Part shown: one piece after another, positions 54,213 to 63,973 of the stretch | How the letters are laid out: the number at the start of each line of letters is the position of its first letter | Numbering within the stretch: the first letter of the stretch is position 1 | NCBI GenBank assembly: GCA_019454835.1 | Contig: JACFNP010000003.1 | Location: forward strand, 36,066 to 100,065 | Reading direction: 5' to 3' | Length of the DNA stretch: 64,000 nt | From: Rubellimicrobium sp. | Lineage (GTDB): Bacteria; Pseudomonadota; Alphaproteobacteria; Rhodobacterales; Rhodobacteraceae | Notes under the pieces: generated by a model | Seen by the model: the letters and a program-made list of their open reading frames with translations, nothing else | Told to the model about the DNA's origin: nothing | The model's database searches: none | Program-made: the position numbers and the translations under genes

Positions 54213-54254
54213 TCAGCGGGTAATGCAGATGCGGATGGCAGCGGCGGTCGTCAT
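54213..54254 (-). CDS. Possible leader peptide of cysS-cimA
   Basis: This 13-residue frame reads MTTAAAIRICITR and lies 75 bases upstream of cysS, after a TAGGA ribosome-like site. It holds three Ile codons and one Cys codon, matching the products tied to cimA and cysS. GCGGGC (in 54204-54209) can pair with GCCCGC nearer cysS. Attenuation is an inference. Confidence 0.4.
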   Translation of the reverse strand: MTTAAAIRICITR

Positions 54255-54307
54255 GGCCGCAGTCCTAGCAGCCGGGCGGGCGGGCGTAAAGCCGGATCGG
54301 CTGGCGC

Positions 54308-54395
54308 CGTCATTGCGAGGCGAAGCCGAAGCAACCCCGACCGCTCGCACACAACATCGGGGTTGCCACGGCGGCTTCGCCGCCTCGCAATGACG
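54308..54395. repeat. Family A repeat
   Basis: This full copy is followed by AAGGCCGTTCACCCGTCC, a degenerate short outer arm that overlaps the end of the DUF1330 gene. Confidence 0.9.
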
Positions 54396-54406
54396 GACAA
54401 GGCCGT

Positions 54407-54697
54407 TCACCCGTCCAGCTCGACGATCACCAGTTCCCGCTCGGCGGCGCCCTTCGCGTGGCGCAGTGCCTCTTGGTAGGCGGCGGAATGATAGCAGTCA
54501 TGCGCGGCCTGCAGGCTGGGGAAGCGCACCACGACGTTGCGGGGCCGGTCGGGGCCTTCGAGCTGTTCATACGGCCCGCCGCGCACCAGAAACTCCCCGC
54601 CATGCGCCGCGATGGCATCGGTGGCGCGGGCGGCATAGGCGCCGTAGCTTTCCGGGTCGGTCACCTTCACATGGGCGATCCACAGGGCCTGTGCCAT
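54407..54697 (-). CDS. DUF1330 family protein
   Basis: This 96-residue dimeric alpha-beta barrel protein matches DUF1330: ALWIAHVKVTDPESYGAYAARATDAIAAHGGEFLVRGGPYEQLEG and RNVVVRFPSLQAAHDCYHSAAYQEALRHAKGAAERELVIVEL. Function is unknown. It lies three bases after alaS on the same strand and is likely co-transcribed. Confidence 0.9.
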   Translation of the reverse strand: MAQALWIAHVKVTDPESYGAYAARATDAIAAHGGEFLVRGGPYEQLEGPDRPRNVVVRFPSLQAAHDCYHSAAYQEALRHAKGAAERELVIVELDG

Positions 54698-54700
54698 ATC

Positions 54701-57361
54701 TTACACTCCCTCGATGACGGCGCGGGCGGCGGCAATCGCGGCCTCGGCCTGATCGGCGCTGGCGGCACCGCCCTGCGCCATGTCGGGGCGGCCGCCGCCG
54801 CCCTTGCCGCCCAGCGCCGCGACCGCCGCGCGGATCAGATCGACCGCCGAGAGCCGCGCGGTCAGGTCCGGCGTGACCCCCGCCGCGACCGCCGCCTTGC
54901 CGCCGTCTTCCGCCACCAGCAGCACCGCGCCGGACCCCATTTCGCCCTTCATCGCGTCGATGATCGGCGGCAGATCGCGGCCCGACACGCCGTGCAGCAC
55001 CCGCGCGCGGAAGGCCACGCCGTTCACCTGTTCGGGCGCGGTCCCGGTCGCCGCCCCGCCGCCGAGCGCCAGTTCGCGCTTCAGCTTCGCCACCTCGTCG
55101 GCCAGCGCCCGGCGTTCGTCGACCAGCGCATGAACCCGTGCCGCCGCCTCGCCGACCGGGGCCTTCAGCGCATGGGCGATCTCGACCAGCCGCGCCTCCT
55201 GCCCGCGCAGATGGTCGAGCGCCGCCTGCCCGGTCAGCGCCTCGATCCGGCGCACCCCCGCAGAGGACGCCGAATCGCCCAGGATGACCATCGCGCCGAT
55301 TTCACCCGTGCGCGCGACATGGGTGCCGCCGCACAGTTCCAGCGAATAGGTCCGGCCGCGTTCGCCCTTGCCCGAACCGTCGAGCGTGCCCATCGACACG
55401 ACCCGCACCTCGTCGCCGTATTTTTCACCGAACAGCGCCTGCGCGCCCAAAGCGCGGGCGTCGTCGGGCGTCATGATGCGGGTTTCGACCGGGGCATCCT
55501 GCCGGACATAGGCGTTCACCTCGGCCTCGACCTGCGCCAGTTCGGCCTGCGTCAGCCCGGCGGGATGCGAGAAGTCGAAGCGCAGCCGGTCGGGCGCGTT
55601 CAGCGAGCCGCGCTGCGCGACATGGTCGCCGAGCGCACGGCGCAGGGCCTCGTTCAGGAGGTGGGTCGCGGAATGGTTGGCGCGGATCATCGCGCGGCGC
55701 GCATGATCGACCTCGATGCGCGCAGGCTGGCCGCGCGCGACCTCGCCCTCGATCACCTGGCCGATGTGGATGAAGACACCGGCGGCCTTCTTCGTGTCGC
55801 GCACCTCGATCAGCCCGGTATCGGTGCGAATCCAGCCCGCATCACCGACCTGCCCGCCCGATTCCGCATAGAACGGCGTCTGGTTCACGACGACCTGCAC
55901 CGCGTCGCCGGTGCTGGCGGTGCCGCTCTCGGCGCCGTCCTTCACCAGCGCGAGCAGCACGCCCTCGGCCTTTTCGGTGTCGTAGCCGAGGAATTCGGTG
56001 ACGCCGTCGCGCTCGGCCAGATCGAACCACAGCCGCGATTGCGCGGCCTCACCCGAGCCGGACCACGAGGCGCGCGCGCGGGCGCGCTGTTCGGCCATCG
56101 CCGCCTCAAACCCCGCGACATCGACGTTGCGGCCCCGTTCGCGCAAAGCATCCTGCGTCAGGTCCAGCGGGAAGCCGTAGGTGTCATAGAGCCGGAACGC
56201 CGCCGCCCCTGGCAGATCGGCGCCCTCGGGCAGGCGGGCGAGTTCGTCGTCCAGCAGCCGCAGCCCGCGGTCCAGCGTCTGGCGAAAACGGGTTTCCTCG
56301 CCGCGCAAGGTCTCGGTAATCAGGGCATCGGCGCGCACCAGTTCGGGATAGGCCGCCCCCATCTGCCGCACCAGCGCCGGGACCAGCCGATACATCAGCG
56401 GCGCATCCACCCCCAGCAAATGCGCGTGCCGCATCGCGCGGCGCATGATGCGGCGCAGGACATAGCCGCGCCCCTCGTTCGACGGCATGATCCCGTCGGC
56501 GATCAGGAACGAGGTCGAGCGCAGGTGATCGGCGATCACCCGGTGGTGAATCTTGTCAGGCCCGTCGGGGTCGGTGGACGAGGCGTTGGCCGACGCCTCG
56601 ATCAGCGCCCGCATCAGGTCGGTGTCGTAATTGTCGTGCTTGCCCTGCAAGAGCGCGCCGATCCGTTCCAGCCCCATGCCGGTGTCGATGGATTGTGCCG
56701 CCAGATCGCGGCGGGTTCCGTCCTCGAACTGTTCGTATTGCATGAAGACGAGGTTCCAGATCTCGATGAAGCGGTCGCCGTCTTCTTCAGCGCTGCCCGG
56801 CGGGCCGCCCCAGACCGAAGGTCCGTGATCGTAGAAGATTTCCGAGCACGGGCCACAGGGGCCGGTCGGCCCCATCATCCAGAAATTGTCGCTGGTGGGG
56901 ATGCGGATGATGCGCTCGTCGGGCAGGCCCGCGACCTTCTTCCACAGCGCCGCCGCGTCGTCGTCGGTATGATAGACCGTCACCAGCAGCCGGTCGGGGT
57001 TCAGCCCGAAGTCGCGGGTCAGCAATTCCCACGCCTGCGGGATGGCGCGTTCCTTGAAATAGTCGCCGAACGAGAAATTCCCCAGCATTTCAAAGAAGGT
57101 ATGGTGCCGCGCGGTATAGCCGACATTGTCGAGATCGTTGTGCTTGCCGCCCGCGCGCACACATTTCTGCGCGGTGGTGGCGCGCGGGAAGGGGCGGGGT
57201 TCAAGCCCGGTGAAGATGTTCTTGAACTGCACCATCCCCGAATTGGTGAACATCAGCGTCGGATCGTTTCGCGGCACGAGCGGCGAGGACGCCACGACCT
57301 CGTGGCCGTTGCGGGCAAAATAGTCGAGGAAGGTCGAACGAATCTCGGCGAGGCTGGTCAT
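54701..57361 (-). CDS. alaS: Alanyl-tRNA synthetase
   Basis: This 886-residue class II synthetase charges tRNA-Ala. The catalytic core begins [42 protein letters not shown]. Editing-site zinc ligands are [11 protein letters not shown] and the Cys/His in LELCGGTHV. The C-terminal DHHA1-type oligomerisation domain ends [14 protein letters not shown]. ATGs at 57361 and 57364 are both possible, after GGGGGA. The neighbouring recA, also on the minus strand upstream, is a conserved arrangement. Confidence 0.97.
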   Translation of the reverse strand: MTSLAEIRSTFLDYFARNGHEVVASSPLVPRNDPTLMFTNSGMVQFKNIFTGLEPRPFPRATTAQKCVRAGGKHNDLDNVGYTARHHTFFEMLGNFSFGDYFKERAIPQAWELLTRDFGLNPDRLLVTVYHTDDDAAALWKKVAGLPDERIIRIPTSDNFWMMGPTGPCGPCSEIFYDHGPSVWGGPPGSAEEDGDRFIEIWNLVFMQYEQFEDGTRRDLAAQSIDTGMGLERIGALLQGKHDNYDTDLMRALIEASANASSTDPDGPDKIHHRVIADHLRSTSFLIADGIMPSNEGRGYVLRRIMRRAMRHAHLLGVDAPLMYRLVPALVRQMGAAYPELVRADALITETLRGEETRFRQTLDRGLRLLDDELARLPEGADLPGAAAFRLYDTYGFPLDLTQDALRERGRNVDVAGFEAAMAEQRARARASWSGSGEAAQSRLWFDLAERDGVTEFLGYDTEKAEGVLLALVKDGAESGTASTGDAVQVVVNQTPFYAESGGQVGDAGWIRTDTGLIEVRDTKKAAGVFIHIGQVIEGEVARGQPARIEVDHARRAMIRANHSATHLLNEALRRALGDHVAQRGSLNAPDRLRFDFSHPAGLTQAELAQVEAEVNAYVRQDAPVETRIMTPDDARALGAQALFGEKYGDEVRVVSMGTLDGSGKGERGRTYSLELCGGTHVARTGEIGAMVILGDSASSAGVRRIEALTGQAALDHLRGQEARLVEIAHALKAPVGEAAARVHALVDERRALADEVAKLKRELALGGGAATGTAPEQVNGVAFRARVLHGVSGRDLPPIIDAMKGEMGSGAVLLVAEDGGKAAVAAGVTPDLTARLSAVDLIRAAVAALGGKGGGGRPDMAQGGAASADQAEAAIAAARAVIEGV

Positions 57362-57442
57362 CATGTCCCCCAGGGTGACGGGCGCAGGTGACATAGCCTT
57401 GCACCGGCGCACGGTAAAGCGCCCGCCGCCGGGGGGGAAGGC

Positions 57443-57636
57443 AGGGCAATCGCATTTGCCGGACATGCGGCGCGCGGCCCCCGCAGCTTTCCCCCTTCGG
57501 TCGTGCGCAGCACGACCGGCGCCCGCCCCGCCCCCCAGGGCGGGCGCATCCGCGCCCACCCCCGGTGCGGGCGCCGGTCATGCTGCCCCAACGTTGCAAC
57601 ACGCGGCCTGCCGCGCCGGGCATGTGCGATTCCCCT
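57443..57636. repeat. Family C repeat, copy 3 (full)
   Basis: This 194-bp element begins AGGGCAATCGCATTTGCCGG and ends GCATGTGCGATTCCCCT, an imperfect inverted match. It is a reversed close copy of the element at 15984. Confidence 0.85.
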
Positions 57637-57696
57637 AGCGTGGGGGGAGAAGGCGCTGGCGTTGCGGTGGGGACGGTGGTTGCACGCCATTATCTC

Positions 57697-58191
57697 CGTC
57701 ATTGCGAGGCGAAGTGAATCCATCCACACCGGGCGCAGCACCCCGCCCCTTGGATTGCCGCGTCGCCTGCGGCTCCCCGCAATGACGGGGGGGTGATCGT
57801 CATTGCGAGGCGAAGCCGAAGCAACCTCGACCGCTCACTCAACGCCTTCGGGTTGCTTCGTCGCCTGCGGCTCCTCGCAATGACGGGGGGTCTCGTCATT
57901 GCGAGGCGAAGCCGAAGCAACCTCGATGCTATGCACGAGCGGTCGGGGTTGCCACGTCGCCTGCGGCTCCTCGCAATGACGAAGATGGATGCGTCCCCGC
58001 CCCCGTCATTGCGAACGAAGTGAATCCATCCACACCGGGCGCACCCCCCCGCCCCGTGGATTGCCACGTCGCCCGCGCCGCCTCGCAATGACGGGGGGTG
58101 ATCGTCATTGCGAGCCGCAGGCGAAGCAACCCCGACCGCTCACTCAACGCCCTCGGGGTTGCTTCGTCGCCTGCGCCTCCTCGCAATGACG
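57697..58191. repeat. Array of five family A repeats
   Basis: Copies are at 57697-57787, 57798-57885, 57894-57981, 58004-58093 and 58103-58191, with spacers of 8-22 bases. Copies 1 and 4 are the TGGATTGC subtype; the others are the GGGGTTGC or related subtype. With the family C element they fill the 840-base gap between alaS and recA. No gene is seen. Confidence 0.9.
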
Positions 58192-58202
58192 ACCCCCCGC
58201 CC

Positions 58203-59264
58203 TCAGTCCTCGGTCAGGTCGCCGGTGCCGCTGACCAGGTCGAGGCCGTGGCTGGCCCTGATCCTTGCCTCGATCTCGTCGGCGATTTCGGGGTTGTCCT
58301 TCAGGAACTGTTTGGCGTTCTCGCGGCCCTGGCCGATGCGCTGGTCGCCGTACGAGAACCACGACCCCGATTTTTCGACCACGCTGGCCTTCACGCCAAG
58401 GTCGATCAGCTCGCCCGTCTTGGAGATGCCCTCGCCATACATGATGTCGAATTCCACCTCGCGGAACGGCGGGGCGACCTTGTTCTTCACCACCTTCACG
58501 CGGGTCGCGTTGCCGACCACCTGGTCGCGGTCCTTGATCGCGCCGATGCGGCGGATGTCGAGCCGGACGCTGGCATAGAATTTCAGCGCATTGCCGCCGG
58601 TCGTGGTTTCCGGGCTGCCGAACATCACGCCGATCTTCATGCGGATCTGGTTGATGAAGATCACCATGCAGTTCGAGCGCGAGATCGACCCCGTCAGCTT
58701 GCGCATGGCCTGGCTCATTAACCTGGCGTGCACGCCGACGCTGGAATCGCCCATGTCGCCTTCGAGTTCGGATTTCGGCGTCAGCGCGGCGACCGAATCG
58801 ACCACCACCAGACTGACCGCGCCCGAACGCACCAGCGTGTCGACGATTTCCAGCGCCTGTTCGCCGGTGTCGGGCTGCGAGATCAGGAGTTCGTCCAGAT
58901 TCACGCCCAGCTTTTTCGCATAGCCGGGGTCAAGCGCGTGTTCGGCATCGACAAAGGCGCAGATGCCGCCCTTTTTCTGTTCCTCGGCCACGACATGCAG
59001 CGTCAGCGTGGTCTTGCCCGAGCTTTCCGGCCCGTAGATTTCGACGATCCGGCCCTTGGGCAGGCCGCCGATGCCCAGCGCGATGTCGAGACCGAGCGAG
59101 CCGGTCGAGGTCGCCTCGACCTCGGGCAGGGCCTGGCCTGCGCCGAGCTTCATGATCGAGCCCTTGCCGAACTGCCGTTCGATCTGCTGGAGCGCGGAAT
59201 CGAGCGCCTTCTGACGGTCTGCGTTCTTGGGGTCTATCATGGTGAGAAGATCTGCCACTGCCAT
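58203..59264 (-). CDS. recA: Recombinase RecA
   Basis: This 353-residue recombinase forms the ATP-dependent filament for homologous recombination and triggers LexA self-cleavage. Walker A is [16 protein letters not shown], Walker [15 protein letters not shown], and DNA loop L2 includes [28 protein letters not shown]. The acidic C-terminus ends GDLTED. The ATG at 59264 has AAGGA eight bases upstream; an ATG at 59273 is too close to that site. An SOS box lies 50-64 bases upstream. Confidence 0.98.
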   Translation of the reverse strand: MAVADLLTMIDPKNADRQKALDSALQQIERQFGKGSIMKLGAGQALPEVEATSTGSLGLDIALGIGGLPKGRIVEIYGPESSGKTTLTLHVVAEEQKKGGICAFVDAEHALDPGYAKKLGVNLDELLISQPDTGEQALEIVDTLVRSGAVSLVVVDSVAALTPKSELEGDMGDSSVGVHARLMSQAMRKLTGSISRSNCMVIFINQIRMKIGVMFGSPETTTGGNALKFYASVRLDIRRIGAIKDRDQVVGNATRVKVVKNKVAPPFREVEFDIMYGEGISKTGELIDLGVKASVVEKSGSWFSYGDQRIGQGRENAKQFLKDNPEIADEIEARIRASHGLDLVSGTGDLTED

Positions 59265-59313
59265 CGTTTCCATCCTTGTGCCACAGCCCCCCGAGGGCAG
59301 CAATCGCGCATTG

Positions 59314-59328
59314 GTTCACGCGATGTTC
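59314..59328 (-). promoter_or_regulatory. LexA SOS box of recA
   Basis: GTTC-ACGCGAT-GTTC matches the alphaproteobacterial GTTC-N7-GTTC box exactly (GAAC-N7-GAAC on the coding strand). A TATGCT that could serve as a -10 lies just upstream on the minus strand. Confidence 0.85.
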
Positions 59329-59439
59329 ACCCTTGAAGCATACAAAGCGAGAACATTACAAGCCGAAACTTGCGGATTCACTCTGCGGGTGAATTGGTTA
59401 AGGTCCGGTTGACGCGGGCATGGCGAAAAAGGGGGCCGG

Positions 59440-60048
59440 ATGCTGGTATTCTGGAAGGAACGGCTGGTGATGCTGGCGGTGCCCAAGACCGGCACCACCG
59501 CCCTGGAAGAGGCGCTTTCCCCCCGCGCCGATCTGGTGTTCCGCAACCCGCCGGTGGTGAAACATACGCCGCTCTACCGCTACCGCCGCTTTCTTGCCCC
59601 CTATCTGGCGGCCACCGGCGCGGGCGATCTCGAAACCGTGGCCCTCGTGCGGGCGCCTGTGGACTGGCTCGGCTCGTGGTGGCGCTACCGCAGCCGCGCC
59701 GATGTCGCCGGGCAGGACAACAGCACGGCAGGCATCAGCTTCGACGATTTCGTGCGCGAATACTGCAAGCGCGATCCCGCGCCCTTCGCGCAGGTTGGGT
59801 CACAGGCGCGGTTCCTGCATGACGCGGGCGGCGCGCCGGTGACGCATCTCTTCCGCTACGAGGACCAGCCGCGTTTCCTTGCCTTCCTCGCGTCGCGGCT
59901 CGGCCCGCTGCCCGACATGCCGCGCGTGAATGTCTCGCCCGCTAGGCTGATCGCGCTGTCGCCGGGGGTCGAACGGCGGTTGCGGGACAAGCGGGCCGAC
60001 GAATTCGCGCTCTGGGATGGCGCGGGGGCCACTGACCCGCCCGTGTAA
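59440..60048 (+). CDS. Sulfotransferase-like protein
   Basis: This 202-residue protein has the PAPS 5'-phosphosulfate loop near its start (MLAVPKTGTTALEEAL, residues 11-26). A 3'-phosphate-binding ALVRAPVDWLGSWWRYRSR follows at about residue 68. The rest is compact and shorter than many sulfotransferases. The acceptor is unknown. PAPS can be supplied by the Sat-CysC fusion at 25469. It converges with the MscS gene, the stop codons being adjacent. Confidence 0.8.
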   Translation: MLVFWKERLVMLAVPKTGTTALEEALSPRADLVFRNPPVVKHTPLYRYRRFLAPYLAATGAGDLETVALVRAPVDWLGSWWRYRSRADVAGQDNSTAGISFDDFVREYCKRDPAPFAQVGSQARFLHDAGGAPVTHLFRYEDQPRFLAFLASRLGPLPDMPRVNVSPARLIALSPGVERRLRDKRADEFALWDGAGATDPPV

Positions 60049-62541
60049 TCAGGCGGTGCCCGTCAGGCCGCCGTCCTCCTCGTCGGCCAGATGGGTGACA
60101 TGGGCGTGTTTCAGCTCGTCGTCGTGGTCGGCGGGTTCCTCGCCCGCAGCGGCCATGGCGGCCGCCGAGGCCGCGGTCCGCCCCGGCGCCGTGTTCGAGC
60201 GCGCCATGCCCGCGATCTCGATCCCCTCGGCAAAGAAGCGCCGGGCGATTTCGGCGTTCAGTTCCGAACGCACCGAAAGAATGAAGTTCACGTCGCGCAG
60301 GATGGCGCGGATCTGGAAGATCAGCGTATCCGAGCCGAAATCATACAGCAGCACCGACGGCGGCGGGTTCAGCAGCACCATCGGATGCGCCTCGGCGATC
60401 TCGCGCAGGATCGCCAGCACGCGCGGCACCTCGGTGCCGTAGACCACGCTGACCGGCAGGATCAGCCGCCCGACCGGCGAGCCGCGCGTCCAGTTCACCA
60501 CCTGCCCCGAGACCAGGTCAGCATTGGGGACGATGACATCGGTGCGGTCGAAGGTCTCAACGCGGGTGGAGCGCACCGAAATCTGCTTCACGATCCCCAT
60601 GCGGTCGCCGACCTCGATCCAGTCGCCGACGCTGATGGGCCGCTCGACCAGCAGGATGATGCCGGAAATGAAGTTCGAGACGATGTTCTGCAGGCCGAAG
60701 CCGATGCCGACCGACAGCGCCCCGGCGACGATGGCAAGGCTGGACAGGTCGAGCCCGACCGAGGTGATCGCCACCAGCGCCGCGACCACCACGCCGACAT
60801 AGCCCACGCCCGAGATGACCGCCGTGCGCCCGCCTTCGTCCATGCGGGTGCGCGGCAGGATGGTCGAGCGCAGGAACCCCTGCAACAGCCGGGTGATGAG
60901 ATAGCCGAGCAGGAAGATCAGCACGAAGGCAAGGAAATCGGTGGGCGAAATCCGGGTCTCGCCGATGGCGAAGCCTTCGCGGAACCGCGCCCAGACCTCG
61001 CCCAGATCCTCGGCGCGTCCGCCCCAGATCAGCACCACCAGCGGCAGCGAGGCAAGGCCGAGCACCACGGTCGCCAGCACCGGCATCAATTCGTCCGACG
61101 CCTTGCCCTCGCGGCGCAGGATGAAGCGATGCAGATCATGGGTAAAGCTCTGCAGCACCATGATTGCCCCGATGATGCCCAGCGTGCGCACGGTCGGATC
61201 GACCAGCGCCTCGCCCGCGACGCCGAAACCCAGCGCGGTCAGCGCCGGGCCGAGGACCGCCACCACGACCAGAATCCGGCCGACGAACAGCAGCAGCCCG
61301 CGCCGGAAGGTGGCGGAATCGGCAAAATCGCCGCTGTCGGCGGGCGCCTTCGGGGCCGAGGCGAAGGTGCGGCCAAGGCTGAACAGCACCACCGAGACGA
61401 GAATCTGCACCGGCAGCAGCGCGGCGGTGCTGGCCACGGGTTCGATTTCGCCCGCCGCGAGGATCGCCCGCAGGACCGCCCCCAGCGTGCCGAACCAGCC
61501 CAGCGCCACGACCAGCCGGTGCGCCCGGCGGCAGTGATCCTCGCCGATGTCGGCGGCAATCGGCAACCGCGCGCCTTCGGCAAACAGGCGGTCGGCCAGC
61601 CAGGCGGCGGCGATGACATAGGCGCCCGCGCCGGGAATGGCCCGGATCACCTGCCCGAGCCGGAATCCGGGCAGGCCCGAGACCCGCATCGCCTCGACCA
61701 GCAGCACCAGCCCGACCCAGGGCAACAGCAGTTGCCCCAGCGACACGACAAAGCCCCAGACCCCGGCGCCGCGCCCGCCGCGTCGCGCGACCCAGCCCAG
61801 CGCCCGCGCGCTCCAGCGCCTGCCACGCACCAGCAGGAGCAGACCGGCAAGCAGGCTGAACGCGACCTGCGCGAGATGGCTTTTCAGCACCTGCAACCGC
61901 GAGGCGCTGGTGAAGGTGACGCGCACCTCCTTGCCGAGGCTGACCGAAAGCCTGCCGAGATCTGCGACGATCCCCGGCCAGTGATAGGGATTGAGCGGCG
62001 AGAACCCGCGCGCGGCCAGGGCGTCGGCGCGGCGGGTCCGCATCAGGCTGTCGATTTCGGCGATCAGGCCGTTGGCCCCGGCATAGGCCTCCTGCGCCAG
62101 CAGCACCGGCGCACGCAGCCGCGCCAGTTCCTCCTGCAGCGCCGCGCGCCGCGCAACGAGGCGCGGGTCCTCGATCGCGGGCGCGGCGGGTGGCTCGCCC
62201 AGGGCGGACAGTTGCTGGCGCACGGTGGCGATGCGGGCGACATTCATGCCCTGCGCATCAAGAAACTGGTCGCGCCAGCCGGTCAGGTCGTTGCGCATCC
62301 GTTCCAGCGCGAAGGTCGAGCCGGTGCCGCTTTCGCTGATGGCGGCGCTGCGTTCGGCGGTGCGCTGCCAGGCGGCATAGTCGATGCCCGGAATCGGGCT
62401 GGCGACATCCTCGGCAAGCGGCGGGCCGATCAGACCGGCATCCGCAGGCGCATCCGTCGCGCCTTCGGGCACATCCTGCGCCGACACCACCGCCGGGGCG
62501 GCGAGAGCCAGCGCGAGGATCAGCCCGAGCGCGCGGATCAT
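60049..62541 (-). CDS. Large MscS-family mechanosensitive channel (DUF3772-MscS)
   Basis: This 830-residue membrane protein has a signal peptide (ALGLILALALAAPAVVSAQ), a long periplasmic helical domain (DUF3772-like, about residues 60-200), around ten membrane segments and a C-terminal MscS pore domain. The pore helix and channel core lie in GVGYVGVVVAALVAITSVGLDLSSLAIVAGALSVGIGFGLQNIVSNFISGIILLVERPISVGDWIEV. The cytoplasmic beta domain follows (VVNWTRGSPVGRLILPVSV). It should relieve osmotic shock. The ATG overlaps the cysK stop (ATGA). Confidence 0.92.
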   Translation of the reverse strand: MIRALGLILALALAAPAVVSAQDVPEGATDAPADAGLIGPPLAEDVASPIPGIDYAAWQRTAERSAAISESGTGSTFALERMRNDLTGWRDQFLDAQGMNVARIATVRQQLSALGEPPAAPAIEDPRLVARRAALQEELARLRAPVLLAQEAYAGANGLIAEIDSLMRTRRADALAARGFSPLNPYHWPGIVADLGRLSVSLGKEVRVTFTSASRLQVLKSHLAQVAFSLLAGLLLLVRGRRWSARALGWVARRGGRGAGVWGFVVSLGQLLLPWVGLVLLVEAMRVSGLPGFRLGQVIRAIPGAGAYVIAAAWLADRLFAEGARLPIAADIGEDHCRRAHRLVVALGWFGTLGAVLRAILAAGEIEPVASTAALLPVQILVSVVLFSLGRTFASAPKAPADSGDFADSATFRRGLLLFVGRILVVVAVLGPALTALGFGVAGEALVDPTVRTLGIIGAIMVLQSFTHDLHRFILRREGKASDELMPVLATVVLGLASLPLVVLIWGGRAEDLGEVWARFREGFAIGETRISPTDFLAFVLIFLLGYLITRLLQGFLRSTILPRTRMDEGGRTAVISGVGYVGVVVAALVAITSVGLDLSSLAIVAGALSVGIGFGLQNIVSNFISGIILLVERPISVGDWIEVGDRMGIVKQISVRSTRVETFDRTDVIVPNADLVSGQVVNWTRGSPVGRLILPVSVVYGTEVPRVLAILREIAEAHPMVLLNPPPSVLLYDFGSDTLIFQIRAILRDVNFILSVRSELNAEIARRFFAEGIEIAGMARSNTAPGRTAASAAAMAAAGEEPADHDDELKHAHVTHLADEEDGGLTGTA

Positions 62542-63572
62542 GTCGCCTCGGTCACGTCGGGCAGCGCGATCCCGGCCCGGTCCAGCCATCCGGGCACCGG
62601 CAGGCCCTTATTGCGCAGGAAGGCCGGGTTGAACAGTTTCGACTGGTAGCGCGTGCCGTAATCGGCCAGCACCGTGACGATGGTGTGCCCCGGCCCCATC
62701 TCGCGCGCCATGCGCATCGCGCCCGCGACATTGATGCCGGATGATCCGCCGACGCACAGCCCTTCATGGGCGAGCAGGTCGAAGATCACCGGCAGCGCCT
62801 CGGCATCGGGGATGTTGAAGCTCATGTCCGGGGTGATGCCTTCGAGATTGCCGGTGATGCGGCCCTGGCCGATGCCTTCGGTGATCGAGCTGCCCTCGGA
62901 TTTCAGCACGCCCGTGGTGTAGAAGGAATGGAGCGCCGCGCCGTCGGGATCGGCCAGCGCGATCTTCACGCCCTTCGGCTGCAGCGCCAGCGCAACGCCC
63001 GCCAGCGTGCCGCCCGACCCGACCGCGCAGGTGAAGCCGTCGATCCTGCCGCCGGTCTGCGCCCAGATCTCGGGGCCGGTGCTTTCCTCATGGGCGCGAC
63101 GGTTGGCGAGGTTGTCGAACTGGTCGGCCCAGATCGCGCCCTCAGGTGTGATTTGTGCAAGTTTCGCGGCCAGACGGCCCGAATAGCGGACAAAATGGTT
63201 GGGATTTGAATAGGGGACGGCATCGACCTCGACCAGTTCGGCCCCGGCGAGGCGCAGCATGTCCTTCTTTTCCTGGCTTTGCGTGCGGGCGATGACGATG
63301 ACGCTGCGATAGCCCATCGAGGCGCCGACCAGCGCCAGACCGATGCCGGTGTTGCCCGCCGTGCCCTCGACGATGATGCCGCCGGGTTGCAACGCGCCCC
63401 GCGCCACCGCGTCACGGATGATCCACAGCGCGGCGCGGTCCTTGATCGACTGGCCGGGGTTGAGGAATTCGGCCTTGGCGAGAATCTCGCAGCCGGTGGC
63501 CTCGGACGGGCCGCGCAGGCGGATCAGCGGGGTGTTGCCGATCGATTCAGCCAGATCGGAGCGGATGTTCAT
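62538..63572 (-). CDS. cysK: Cysteine synthase A
   Basis: This 344-residue PLP enzyme makes cysteine from O-acetylserine and sulfide. The PLP lysine is K44 in LNPGQSIKDRAALW. The substrate loop is EGTAGNTGIGLA and the phosphate-binding site CAVGSGGTLAG. The start at 63572 is fixed by CAGGAGG upstream; the frame runs on through repeat DNA. It is slightly longer than the usual 310-320 residues, with a C-terminal extension. mscS follows with a four-base overlap. Confidence 0.93.
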   Translation of the reverse strand: MNIRSDLAESIGNTPLIRLRGPSEATGCEILAKAEFLNPGQSIKDRAALWIIRDAVARGALQPGGIIVEGTAGNTGIGLALVGASMGYRSVIVIARTQSQEKKDMLRLAGAELVEVDAVPYSNPNHFVRYSGRLAAKLAQITPEGAIWADQFDNLANRRAHEESTGPEIWAQTGGRIDGFTCAVGSGGTLAGVALALQPKGVKIALADPDGAALHSFYTTGVLKSEGSSITEGIGQGRITGNLEGITPDMSFNIPDAEALPVIFDLLAHEGLCVGGSSGINVAGAMRMAREMGPGHTIVTVLADYGTRYQSKLFNPAFLRNKGLPVPGWLDRAGIALPDVTEAT

Positions 63573-63670
63573 GGGCGGCCTCCTGCGTCTGCCCATGTGT
63601 AGAAGCGCCCGCCCCGACCCGCAAGCCGCCCGCCCGCCGTCGCGGGGGTGAGGGGGTGAGCGGCATGTTC

Positions 63671-63973
63671 CGTCATTATGTTCCGTCATTGCGAGGCGAA
63701 GCCGAAGCAACCCCGACCGCTCGCGCACGACATCGGGGTTGCTTCGTCGGCTGACGCCTTCTCGCAATGACGGGGATTCTCGTCATTGCGAACGAAGTGA
63801 AGCAATCCATGCCGGGTGCAGCGCCCGGCCCCGTGGATTGCCACGTCGCCTGCGGCTCCTCGCAATGACGGCACCCCCCTCCCCCCGTCATTGCGAGGCG
63901 AAGCCGAAGCAACCTCGACCGCTCACACGCAACATCGGGGTTGCTTCGTCGGCTGCGCCTCCTCGCAATGACG
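63671..63973. repeat. Three family A repeats plus a stub
   Basis: A left-end stub (63671-63683, CGTCATTATGTTC) precedes full copies at 63684-63772, 63781-63870 (TGGATTGC subtype, left end GCGAACGAAGTGAAGC) and 63886-63973. These fill the 430 bases after the cysK start; no gene is seen to the end of the window. Confidence 0.9.

Noticed and set aside
57697..58191. Regularly spaced repeats that might be a CRISPR array
   Set aside because: The repeat units are 88-bp palindromes with 8-22 base gaps of variable length, and no cas genes are present. They match the dispersed family A copies elsewhere.
54458..62649. Very long open frames on the strand opposite alaS and the MscS channel, and also opposite dnaK and priA
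   Set aside because: They are complements of high-GC genes whose own frames carry clear family motifs. Their translations are low-complexity Arg/Gly/Pro/His-rich sequence with no domain.
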